Notes: generated by a model from the sequence alone, not told the origin. DNA of 7,874 nucleotides from CAZWUK01 sp964636685 (GCA_964636685.1 CAZWUK010000092.1:1-7874); one strand, 5' to 3'. Shown: positions 1 to 7,034, counted from the first letter of the stretch. Numbers and translations: made by a program.

Positions 1-1375
<1,375 letters not shown>

Positions 1376-1407
1376 TCTCTCATCCCTCAAATAGTCAATA
1401 ATGTTTT

Positions 1408-1435
1408 AGTATACCACGCTCTGAACGCTTTGCAA
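1408..1435 (-). promoter_or_regulatory. sigmaA-like promoter of asnS
   Basis: Read on the minus strand, TTGCAA (1435-1430), a 16-base spacer and TATACT (1413-1408) form a good housekeeping promoter. Transcription would begin near 1401, giving a leader of only about 26 bases that contains the GAGGG ribosome-binding site. There is no room for a T-box leader, so tRNA-sensing attenuation of this synthetase is unlikely from this promoter. Confidence 0.72.
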
Positions 1436-1529
1436 AGCCAAAAGCGCAAAAAAGTCCCGTTCTGTCGATTCTTTGCCGATCCCGGTGCAGCCGGCATATT
1501 CCTGTTTGCCGCGCATATAGAATTTGGTG

Positions 1530-2519
1530 ATGACTTTGGGAAAGTGCGTACAAATCTATGTGACGGTGAAAAACGCGGACGCGGCGGTGACGCTGGGCGG
1601 CGCGGTGCTGGGGCGCGCTCCGCAGCTTGTGACGCTGCCTGCCGACGGCGACGCGTTCATCGGCGCATTGCCGCTCTCGGGCGGACGGCGGCTTTACGGC
1701 GTCACGCGGCGTCTTCGGATTGAAAACGGGACGCCTTTGCCGGTGCCGGGCGGAGACGTAACGCTCTATGACTGGGGCGGCGGGCTGTATGAAGCGGAGC
1801 TCAACGCGGGGGAGCTCCCGTGCGAGCAGCGCGCCTCGTTTCCGTTTACCATTATGCAGACGCCGTGGGAAGGCACAAGCGCCGTTCTCTACGCCGAGAA
1901 CGGGCTTTGGCTTGCCGTGGAAGCGGGCGGGCGTGTGCAGTACGGCTTTTCGCTGGGGAACGGCACGGGAGGACAGCTTGCCGTGCGCGAACGGCTGCTG
2001 CTTGTCGCAACGCAGGGCAGCGATGCGCGCGGCATGGTCATCGCGCGCGGCGGCAAGGTGCTGCTTTCCCTGTTTGCCGATCAGGTCACGCTCACCGACA
2101 CGGGGCTTGAGACGATACAGCGCCTGCCGACCCAGCGCGGTCATGAGAGAAAGACAGCGTACCGCATACAAAGCGGAAGCATCTCGGAGACCTCCGCCGA
2201 GACGGGCTTTTTTACCCGTGAACCGGACGAGATCGTTTCGGTTTCCCGCGCGCTGTGCGAGGCGATTTTGTACGCGTGCCCCGAGGAGGCGTTTTCCTAT
2301 CTGACGCCCGCGCTGCAAAAGAGTCTGACCGTCGAAAAGCTCATGGGGTTTCTGCCGGCGTTTGACGCGGTGCGCGAGCTGGAGCTTGCCGGCGGCACGC
2401 TGGGACTCGTGCTTTCCGTGGACGCGGACGGGATTGTTCCCGTACAGCGGGTGACATTTGTGGCAAACGGTGAAAAAATAGCAAACATTGTCGCAGAGGA
2501 CATAGGCAAAACGGGGTAA
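1530..2519 (+). CDS. Hypothetical protein, 329 aa
   Basis: I do not recognise this protein. No signal peptide or membrane segment is visible, so it is probably cytoplasmic. Residues 1-60 are rich in alternating beta-type residues (VQIYVTVKNADAAVTLGG, then LVTLPADGDAFIGALPL), reminiscent of small PEGA-like or Ig-like beta domains. Residues 75-185 look like a continuing series of short beta strands with Gly turns. The C-terminal part (about 235-325) has two or three helices (ALCEAILYACPEEAFSYL; KLMGFLPAFDAVREL) followed by strands ending in VPVQRVTFVANGEKIANI, which could be an NTF2-like fold; this is a weak guess. The frame opens just after a TAG at 1518-1520, so the start must be TTG 1524, GTG 1527, ATG 1530 or later. 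I chose the ATG, but none has a good Shine-Dalgarno site. Coding character is clear from the uninterrupted frame and strong GC bias at third codon positions. It lies 42 bases before the YugP gene on the same strand and may be co-transcribed with it. Confidence 0.8.
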   Translation: MTLGKCVQIYVTVKNADAAVTLGGAVLGRAPQLVTLPADGDAFIGALPLSGGRRLYGVTRRLRIENGTPLPVPGGDVTLYDWGGGLYEAELNAGELPCEQRASFPFTIMQTPWEGTSAVLYAENGLWLAVEAGGRVQYGFSLGNGTGGQLAVRERLLLVATQGSDARGMVIARGGKVLLSLFADQVTLTDTGLETIQRLPTQRGHERKTAYRIQSGSISETSAETGFFTREPDEIVSVSRALCEAILYACPEEAFSYLTPALQKSLTVEKLMGFLPAFDAVRELELAGGTLGLVLSVDADGIVPVQRVTFVANGEKIANIVAEDIGKTG

Positions 2520-2521
2520 AA

Positions 2522-2530
2522 TGATATAAT
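2522..2530 (+). promoter_or_regulatory. Extended -10 promoter before the YugP-type gene
   Basis: TGATATAAT is a perfect TATAAT box preceded by the TGn extension. It sits just after the stop codon of the upstream gene. The expected -35 position (about 2502-2507) holds only a poor match, which an extended -10 can compensate. The ribosome-binding site AAAGGA (2547-2552) follows, 9 bases before the ATG. Confidence 0.6.
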
Positions 2531-2561
2531 ACCCGAAAAGATGAACAAAGGATGAGATTCG

Positions 2562-3242
2562 ATGGATTTACTGTATTTTGTATTGCTGCTCGTCATGGTG
2601 TGCAGTCTTATCGCGCAGGGCAAGGTGCAGCGCACCTTCAATAAATATGCCAATACGCCTGTGTCCAGTGGCAGAAGTGCCGACCAAATCGCCGCCGAGC
2701 TGCTTTTTCGCAACGGGAGCAATGTACAAGTCACCGCCGTGCAGGGAAGCCTGACCGACCACTTCAATTCCAGTACGGGCGTGGTGGGACTGAGCCAGAG
2801 CGTTTATGGCAGCAGCTCCGTTGCCGCCGTCGCCGTCGCCGCGCATGAGATCGGTCACGTCATGCAGTATCAGGAGGGCTATGCGCCCATCCGCTTTCGC
2901 AACGCCATCCTGCCGGTCGCGTCCATCGGCTCCAACCTGGCGCCGTGGATCGTCATCGCGGGACTTTTGCTGTTTAACAGCTACAACGTCGCCATGATCG
3001 GCGTGGTGCTCTTTGGCGCGGCGCTGGTGTTTCAGCTCGTAACCCTGCCGGTGGAATTCAACGCGTCCAGCCGCGCCCTGCAAATGCTGCAGGAGGGCGG
3101 CTACATCGCCTACGACCAGACCGCCGACGCCAAGAAGGTTTTGCGTGCCGCCGCCATGACCTATGTGTGGGCAGCCATCGCCGCGCTCGTCTCCTTCTTG
3201 CGTCTGTTCATGATCGCAAGCAACGCAAGACGGCGCGATTAA
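2562..3242 (+). CDS. yugP: YugP-type membrane zinc metallopeptidase
   Basis: Integral membrane neutral zinc metallopeptidase of the YugP family (Pfam Zn_peptidase_2); the physiological substrate is not known to me. The 226-residue length matches the family. An N-terminal membrane segment covers residues 2-20 and leads to a conserved region (RTFNKYANTPVSSGRSADQIA). Family-typical LTDHFNSSTGVVGLSQSVYG lies at 64-83, and the zinc site HEIGH is at 95-99 with the two His ligands and the catalytic Glu96. Glu165 in TLPVEFNASSRA (161-172) is the likely third zinc ligand. Two hydrophobic segments span about 117-160 and another 199-220. The start is supported by AAAGGA 9 bases upstream and a strong extended -10. 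The gene ends in a bidirectional terminator, so it is the last gene of its unit. All expected active-site residues are present. Confidence 0.95.
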   Translation: MDLLYFVLLLVMVCSLIAQGKVQRTFNKYANTPVSSGRSADQIAAELLFRNGSNVQVTAVQGSLTDHFNSSTGVVGLSQSVYGSSSVAAVAVAAHEIGHVMQYQEGYAPIRFRNAILPVASIGSNLAPWIVIAGLLLFNSYNVAMIGVVLFGAALVFQLVTLPVEFNASSRALQMLQEGGYIAYDQTADAKKVLRAAAMTYVWAAIAALVSFLRLFMIASNARRRD

Positions 3243-3263
3243 GCGCAAAACGCCATTGCAGAC

Positions 3264-3303
3264 AAAAACCCGCTAAAGCGCTCAGCTTTGCGGGCTTTTT
3301 TTT
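3264..3303. terminator. Bidirectional intrinsic terminator between convergent genes
   Basis: Arms CCCGCTAAAGC (3269-3279) and GCTTTGCGGG (3285-3294) form a 10-bp stem with one bulged T and a 5-base loop. On the plus strand it is followed by a run of eight T (3296-3303), ending the YugP-type transcript. On the minus strand the five A at 3264-3268 give a shorter U-tract, ending the CotH-gene transcript. Confidence 0.9.
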
Positions 3304-3309
3304 GCGGAA

Positions 3310-6216
3310 TCAGCTGTCCGGGTATTTTTCCCGCAGCTCCTTCATGCGCGCGCCGGAAATTTTCAGTTCCTCCTGAACCACCTGATAGATCCGGCTGTGG
3401 CTGACGCGGAGAAAGCCGTATATGCGGGAAAGATACTGCTTCTCCCAAAGGTACACGCTGCCGGGATACCCCCACCGATCGATGTGCCGCGCCATCTCCG
3501 GCTTCTGCTTTTTGGCCATCTCCTCTGCAATCGTCATCATGCGTGAAACGGAAAACGTAGTGGAGAGCAGCTCGCAAAAGCGTTCGGCGCAGGCGTCGCG
3601 CCACGCCGCGTTTTTATACAGCCCGTAGAAAATATCCACATTGGTGCGCGTGCCGTCAAATTGATAGCCATAGCCCTCGCGCAAAAAGAACCGCCGCAAT
3701 ACGTTCCTGCTGCCGCCGCCCTGATCCATCGACCAATCCAGATCATAGAAGATCGGCCGCCAGCGCACCGTGTTGTCAACGGTATGCCAATAGCGCATAT
3801 TCGCCGTGTCAATATCGCAAAAGATCGACTTTGCGATGATAAAATCCGTGCACGCGTCCACGTCCACCCATTGCGCAAATTCTTGAAACACCGCGTCGTC
3901 GGAAAGATCCTCCGATCTTGCGAACTGCCGCACGCGCTGAAAATCGTCGTCCGTTCCGCACAGCACCGTATCGTTTCGAAATATCATCTCGACCGTATCC
4001 GGATCGACGCCGAAATGCGCCGAGAGCGATTCCGCGTTGACGTCCTCGTTGAAATCGTACAGCCCGTGGTAACGGCCGTTGACATAGACCACGCACAGCC
4101 TTGTGGTAGCGACGTCCGCCCGGATACCAAGCGCGATGCGGCTTGCCAGCGAGTCGCGCATACGCGCCTTGTCCATGTCCTGTCCGCTGTTTCTCAGCAC
4201 AAATCCCGTAAAGGTCGCAATCTCGTTGTCCTCCCAAAACGGATAGGTTACATCGCTCTGCCCATAGCGCGCGCGCAAATGCACCGTGACGGATCTTTGC
4301 CGATAGCCCGCCGAGCCTCTGCCCTTGCAGACGATCCCCGCCGGAAATCCCGCAAGCGTCGCGCCCGTTTCGTCATAGCAGGTCACATAGGCTTCATGCT
4401 CGGGCTTGTAATTCATGTCCGATTGCGAAAACACCTGCTGCATCGCCGTCTTCTCCCCCACGATGCTCACCGCAGGCACCGTGGCAGGAACGTCAAAAAG
4501 ATAGGTCGCGCTCATTGTCGCGCTGGGCAAGGCCCCGCCGTCCGCGTCGTACGCCCGCGCGCGAAGAACGGTGTTTTTTCGGATCTCGATGGGCTCCGTG
4601 TAATCGTCCGACCAGGTACCCGGCTCGTCGCCGTCGGTGGTGTAGCGAATCACCGCGTCTGGATCTGCACAGCTGATCGTCACGGCAAATGCCTCCGTAT
4701 GGTACAGCGCCGCATCGGAAAACACCGGCTGCGCCATAACGCCGATATAGTATCTGCCGTCGTTTTCATAGCCGCGCGTCGGCGCGGCGAACACCGCCCG
4801 CGCCACGGTCGCGTCCGTCAAGAGTCTCCCCGCCGTCTGTCCGGCAGACAGCGCGCCGGTGGCAAACACATCCCGCGGATGCCCATCGGGATCGGACAGC
4901 ACAAGGATCTCCCCGTCCGGCGAGACGCCAAACGTCGCGGTATCCCCCGTCTGCTCCGTCGGCTTTGCCGATGCGGGGATCACCGCGTAGCCGTGGCGCG
5001 CGATGGTCAGCGACGGGATTTGCCATTGTTTGGGATCGTCGAGCGTATCCGAAAGATACCATCCGGAGAGATCGACAGCCGTGCTCTGCCCGTTGTACAA
5101 TTCGATCCAGTCCGTTTCCCCCGTAAGCTCCGAAACGGCGCACACCTCGCTGATAACCACGCCCGCTGTATCAAAAAAGCCGACCTCGTCGGCAAGTGTG
5201 AAGCCCTTCGCGTTATCGTAGCCCGGCGTCGGCAATCCGTAATAGACGGTGGTTCCATTGTCGTCGCGCCCGACGGACGCCGTGTCCGGACAAATCTCCG
5301 GCAGTGAAAAAACGTCCTGCCGCAGTTCGTTGTTTTCTGTACGCCGCGTCAAAAGCACCGCCGTCTCCGTGGAGGAAAGTCCAAAGGACGCGTGCAGTTC
5401 TCCCTGCGTCCTATCCTTGCCCGATAAGAACACCACAAGGTATTCGCCGGGGGCAAGCGAAATTTCGGGCAGCGCCCATTTCAGCGGCTTTGCCGGATCG
5501 TCGGAAAGAAAGTAGCCCGAAAGCTGCGCCGCCGAACCGCCGTTGTTTTTCAACTCCACCCATTCGCTGCGGTCGCCGTCGCCGTCGGTCATGCCGGCAC
5601 GGTTCTCCATCAGCACTTCATTGATACGCACCGGATCGGTTTTGTCCATGGCAACCGGCGCGGCGTCCGGCTTCATCAGCTCCGCCTGCGTCGCGCAGAT
5701 GTCCGTTTCCACATTCTCTTTTCCCGGCGTCAATTTATCGGTAAAGCCGTAGCTGCCGTCGTCGCGTCTGGCATAGGAAACGTCGGGTTCCAGCGCCGGT
5801 ACCGCCAGCTGCTGCAAAAGCGCGGTGTTCGCGTCCGTCAAATAGAGGTATTCGCCGGTTTTTGAGAGTGCAAACGGCGCGCACAGCGCATTCTCCACAG
5901 CCGTGCCGGACGCCCCGACAAGGTAAACAACAAGGCAGCCCTTTGCCTCGACCGTCGTTCCCGCGGGGAATACGAATTTTTTGATCTCCTTATGGTCGTC
6001 CGACAGTCCGCAGCCCGATATGTCGAGCGCCGTGTCGCCGGGGTTATACAGCTCCACCCAGTCGGGCGTACCGCCCGCCGCGTCCGTGAGCGAACCGCCG
6101 TTGTCGGAGACGACCTCGCCGATGCACAGGCGCGGCGGCAAAGCATCGCCCTTGCAGCCCGTAAAAAGCAGCAGAAGCAACACCGCCGGCAATATTCGTC
6201 TCCAAGCCTTTTGCAT
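3310..6216 (-). CDS. Lipoprotein with three lamin-tail domains, chitobiase-C-like domain and CotH kinase-like domain
   Basis: A 968-residue exported lipoprotein. Residues 1-20 are a lipoprotein signal peptide (MQKAWRR, then a Leu-rich core) with lipobox LFTGC and acylated Cys21. Three lamin-tail-like beta domains follow at about 30-150, 196-325 and 352-480, each with the signature W-[VI]-E-L-x-N (DWVELYNPG, EWVELKNNG, DWIELYNGQ) and then LSG or ISG plus LSDD/LSDT. Residues about 493-574 resemble the chitobiase/beta-hexosaminidase C-terminal domain (IRYTTDGDEPGTWSDDY, then LRARAYDADG). Residues about 580-940 are a CotH-type atypical kinase domain: KGRGSAGY (631-638), FVLRNSGQDMDKARMRDSL (672-690), VNGRYHGLYDFNED (712-725), DIDTANMRYW (801-810) and the metal-binding-type DLDWSMDQ (825-832). 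The position usually occupied by Lys in a Q/P-K-S motif reads QRS (640-642). The start at 6216 is chosen over the in-frame ATG at 6243 because GGAGGA (6228-6223) lies 6 bases upstream and the promoter's start point falls after 6243. Kinase activity is inferred only from the family. Confidence 0.93.
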   Translation of the reverse strand: MQKAWRRILPAVLLLLLFTGCKGDALPPRLCIGEVVSDNGGSLTDAAGGTPDWVELYNPGDTALDISGCGLSDDHKEIKKFVFPAGTTVEAKGCLVVYLVGASGTAVENALCAPFALSKTGEYLYLTDANTALLQQLAVPALEPDVSYARRDDGSYGFTDKLTPGKENVETDICATQAELMKPDAAPVAMDKTDPVRINEVLMENRAGMTDGDGDRSEWVELKNNGGSAAQLSGYFLSDDPAKPLKWALPEISLAPGEYLVVFLSGKDRTQGELHASFGLSSTETAVLLTRRTENNELRQDVFSLPEICPDTASVGRDDNGTTVYYGLPTPGYDNAKGFTLADEVGFFDTAGVVISEVCAVSELTGETDWIELYNGQSTAVDLSGWYLSDTLDDPKQWQIPSLTIARHGYAVIPASAKPTEQTGDTATFGVSPDGEILVLSDPDGHPRDVFATGALSAGQTAGRLLTDATVARAVFAAPTRGYENDGRYYIGVMAQPVFSDAALYHTEAFAVTISCADPDAVIRYTTDGDEPGTWSDDYTEPIEIRKNTVLRARAYDADGGALPSATMSATYLFDVPATVPAVSIVGEKTAMQQVFSQSDMNYKPEHEAYVTCYDETGATLAGFPAGIVCKGRGSAGYRQRSVTVHLRARYGQSDVTYPFWEDNEIATFTGFVLRNSGQDMDKARMRDSLASRIALGIRADVATTRLCVVYVNGRYHGLYDFNEDVNAESLSAHFGVDPDTVEMIFRNDTVLCGTDDDFQRVRQFARSEDLSDDAVFQEFAQWVDVDACTDFIIAKSIFCDIDTANMRYWHTVDNTVRWRPIFYDLDWSMDQGGGSRNVLRRFFLREGYGYQFDGTRTNVDIFYGLYKNAAWRDACAERFCELLSTTFSVSRMMTIAEEMAKKQKPEMARHIDRWGYPGSVYLWEKQYLSRIYGFLRVSHSRIYQVVQEELKISGARMKELREKYPDS

Positions 6217-6222
6217 CGTCAG

Positions 6223-6228
6223 TCCTCC
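6223..6228 (-). promoter_or_regulatory. Start-deciding ribosome-binding site of the CotH-domain gene
   Basis: GGAGGA on the minus strand sits 6 bases before the ATG at 6216. This fixes the start so that the lipoprotein signal peptide begins MQKAW rather than with the nine extra residues an upstream ATG would add. Confidence 0.85.
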
Positions 6229-6241
6229 GAATCCTGCCTGC

Positions 6242-6271
6242 ATTCTAATACGCGCGGCGCGCGACTGTCAA
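6242..6271 (-). promoter_or_regulatory. sigmaA-like promoter of the CotH-domain lipoprotein gene
   Basis: On the minus strand a consensus -35 TTGACA (6271-6266), an 18-base spacer and TAGAAT (6247-6242) form the promoter, with a predicted start near 6235. The spacer is an almost pure G/C run containing the inverted repeat CGCGC-G-GCGCG (6251-6261), unusual for a spacer and possibly an operator. Confidence 0.72.
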
Positions 6272-6302
6272 CGTCCGCCCCGCCGTCAACCGGCTCCGGC
6301 AT

Positions 6303-6333
6303 AAAAAAAGACCCGCGCAGGTTCGCGGATCTT
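6303..6333 (-). terminator. Intrinsic terminator of the DUF1292 gene
   Basis: On the minus strand AAGATCCGCG (6333-6324) and CGCGGGTCTT (6317-6308) form a 10-bp stem (one G-T pair) with a 6-base loop, followed by a T run (6309-6303). It begins 15 bases after the stop codon and separates this gene from the lipoprotein gene, which has its own promoter. Confidence 0.9.
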
Positions 6334-6348
6334 CTTGTGCCGTTTAGC

Positions 6349-6756
6349 TTATTTGTCTTCGCCGCAGCCGCAGCCGCAGCCGCAGTCATGGTCATGGCAA
6401 TCGCACTCGTCGTCGCAATCGCACTCGTCGTCGCAATCGCACTCGTCGTCGCAGCCACAGCCGCACTCGCACTCGTCCGCGTTCTCAAAGCGATCGGAAA
6501 CAATCTGAGACAGCGCCTCCATCTTATCCTCGTCGGCGGCGATAAATTCTTCGTACTCGCCGTTGACAACGACCTTCATGATGTAAACTTCCGTATCGTG
6601 ATCGCACGCTTCTTCATCTTCGCAGTCGCATTCTGCTTCCGGATCGATCAAAACCGCGTACTCCTGATCCTCATAGTCAAAATAATCAATCACTTCGAGA
6701 TCGAACTCGTTGCCGTCGTCATCGGAAAACGTGACGATATCGCGTTCTTCTTCCAT
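6349..6756 (-). CDS. DUF1292 protein with metallothionein-like Cys/His/acidic tail
   Basis: A 135-residue, very acidic protein. Residues 1-92 match the DUF1292 family (YrzB-like small Firmicutes proteins of unknown function): DIVTFSDDDGNEFDLEVIDYF, then EYAVLIDP and VVVNGEYEEFIAADEDKMEAL. The family core carries an unusual insert ECDCEDEEACDHD at about 42-54. The tail 95-135 is almost entirely Cys, Asp, Glu, Gly and His: 14 Cys at 96-131 plus His121 and His123, arranged as Cys-x-Cys pairs, including three identical DECDCD-type units. With the insert there are 17 Cys in 135 residues. The composition suggests binding of soft metals (Zn, Cu, Cd) or a storage role, an inference with no supporting neighbour. 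The start is supported by AAAGGTGG about 8 bases upstream; longer in-frame extensions run through the promoter and are rejected. Confidence 0.9.
   Translation of the reverse strand: MEEERDIVTFSDDDGNEFDLEVIDYFDYEDQEYAVLIDPEAECDCEDEEACDHDTEVYIMKVVVNGEYEEFIAADEDKMEALSQIVSDRFENADECECGCGCDDECDCDDECDCDDECDCHDHDCGCGCGCGEDK
6361..6384 (+). repeat. Hexanucleotide GCCGCA x4
   Basis: Four perfect tandem copies of a 6-base unit inside the 3' end of the DUF1292 gene. On the coding strand they encode the alternating Cys-Gly end of the tail (CGCGCGCG). Confidence 0.9.
6397..6450 (+). repeat. 18-bp tandem repeat, three perfect copies
   Basis: The unit GCAATCGCACTCGTCGTC occurs three times without a mismatch (6397-6414, 6415-6432, 6433-6450). 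A partly degraded continuation follows to about 6477. It is in frame with the DUF1292 gene and encodes repeated D-D-E-C-D-C units. Perfect identity at the DNA level suggests recent expansion and possible length variation between strains. Confidence 0.95.
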
Positions 6757-6779
6757 GGATCGTACCACCTTTTCATCAA

Positions 6780-6801
6780 TTGATCCCGTTATTCGGGTCA
6801 A
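6780..6801 (-). promoter_or_regulatory. Inverted repeat at the predicted start of the DUF1292 transcript
   Basis: On the minus strand TTGACCCG (6801-6794), a 5-base loop and CGGGATCAA (6788-6780, one extra A) form an 8-bp imperfect palindrome. It lies where transcription from the leftward promoter should start (about 6799), so it could be an operator or a 5'-end hairpin stabilising the mRNA. Confidence 0.55.
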
Positions 6802-6805
6802 TACT

Positions 6806-6834
6806 ATTTTATCCCATCCTTTTGAAATATTCAA
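6806..6834 (-). promoter_or_regulatory. sigmaA-like promoter of the DUF1292 gene
   Basis: On the minus strand TTGAAT (6834-6829), a 17-base spacer and TAAAAT (6811-6806). Its -35 box lies within the spacer of the rightward promoter at 6822-6851, so the two overlap head to head. Confidence 0.75.
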
Positions 6835-6851
6835 CCAATTTATGTTATAAT
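6822..6851 (+). promoter_or_regulatory. Upstream rightward promoter (P1) toward the PAS-HTH regulator
   Basis: TTGAAA (6822-6827), an 18-base spacer, and TGTTATAAT (6843-6851), which is a consensus -10 with the extended TGn. The predicted start is near 6858, giving a leader of about 177 nt before the regulator's ATG. Both -35 boxes of the divergent pair sit inside the palindrome TTGAA-ATA-TTCAA (6822-6834). Confidence 0.7.
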
Positions 6852-6872
6852 ACCTTTTGTATATATTTTTCG

Positions 6873-6926
6873 CGGCAAAGGGTCTTTTTCCCGGGTCGCT
6901 ATCCCGACGGAAGACGGATTTTGCCG
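6873..6926 (+). other. Predicted stem-loop domain A in the regulator leader
   Basis: CGGCAAA (6873-6879) pairs with TTTGCCG (6920-6926), enclosing 40 bases that can form further short stems (GGG 6880-6882 with CCC 6890-6892, or CGGG 6892-6895 with CCCG 6903-6906; these are mutually exclusive). It ends one base before the large inverted repeat. The pairing is read by eye and has no covariation support. Confidence 0.45.
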
Positions 6927-6927
6927 A

Positions 6928-6993
6928 AAAATACAAGCGTCCTAAAAATATTTTAGGTTTCAAGAATAATTTTTGAAAAAACGCTTGTATTTT
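6928..6993 (+). repeat. 13-bp perfect inverted repeat enclosing two hairpins (three-way junction)
   Basis: AAAATACAAGCGT (6928-6940) and ACGCTTGTATTTT (6981-6993) are perfect reverse complements. Between them, CCTAAAA (6941-6947) pairs with TTTTAGG (6951-6957) around a 3-base loop, and TTTCAA (6958-6963) pairs with TTGAAA (6973-6978) around a 9-base loop. All helices abut directly, with only two A (6979-6980) unpaired at the junction. It could be an RNA element in the P1 leader or a pair of operator half-sites; the right arm covers the -35 of P2. Confidence 0.8.
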
Positions 6994-7012
6994 GCCATGG
7001 TTTTGATATATT
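6985..7012 (+). promoter_or_regulatory. Proximal rightward promoter (P2) for the PAS-HTH regulator
   Basis: TTGTAT (6985-6990), a 16-base spacer and TATATT (7007-7012) with a TGa extension at 7004-7006. The start would be near 7019, leaving a short leader that carries only the ribosome-binding site. The -35 is embedded in the right arm of the inverted repeat, so a protein bound there would block it. Confidence 0.55.
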
Positions 7013-7034
7013 TAGAATGCAGGGGGAAAGGGAA

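Noticed and set aside
1376..1400. T-box leader for asnS
   Set aside because: The predicted leader is only about 26 bases and contains no T-box sequence or specifier-loop structure.
1473..1502. Plus-strand promoter TTGCCG-N18-TATTCC for the unknown 329-residue protein
   Set aside because: Both boxes are poor matches and nothing else supports it, so it was left unannotated.
2568..3248. Full-length antisense frame on the minus strand opposite the YugP-type gene
   Set aside because: It is codon-register mirroring of a GC-rich gene; the product has no domain and the sense gene has an intact HEIGH zinc site.
3661..5307. A long open frame of about 548 codons on the plus strand, antisense to the CotH-domain gene
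   Set aside because: The sense frame encodes recognisable LTD, chitobiase-C and CotH domains plus a lipobox. The antisense product is low-complexity Arg/His-rich and lacks a promoter or ribosome-binding site.
6349..6963. N-terminally extended version of the DUF1292 protein (204 residues)
   Set aside because: The extra 69 codons run through the promoter and intergenic palindromes, while a good ribosome-binding site lies directly before the ATG at 6756.
6928..6993. Inverted repeat considered as a purine riboswitch or as a MITE
   Set aside because: The junction lacks the unpaired conserved junction bases of purine riboswitches, and no target-site duplication flanks the arms, so neither known explanation fits by eye.
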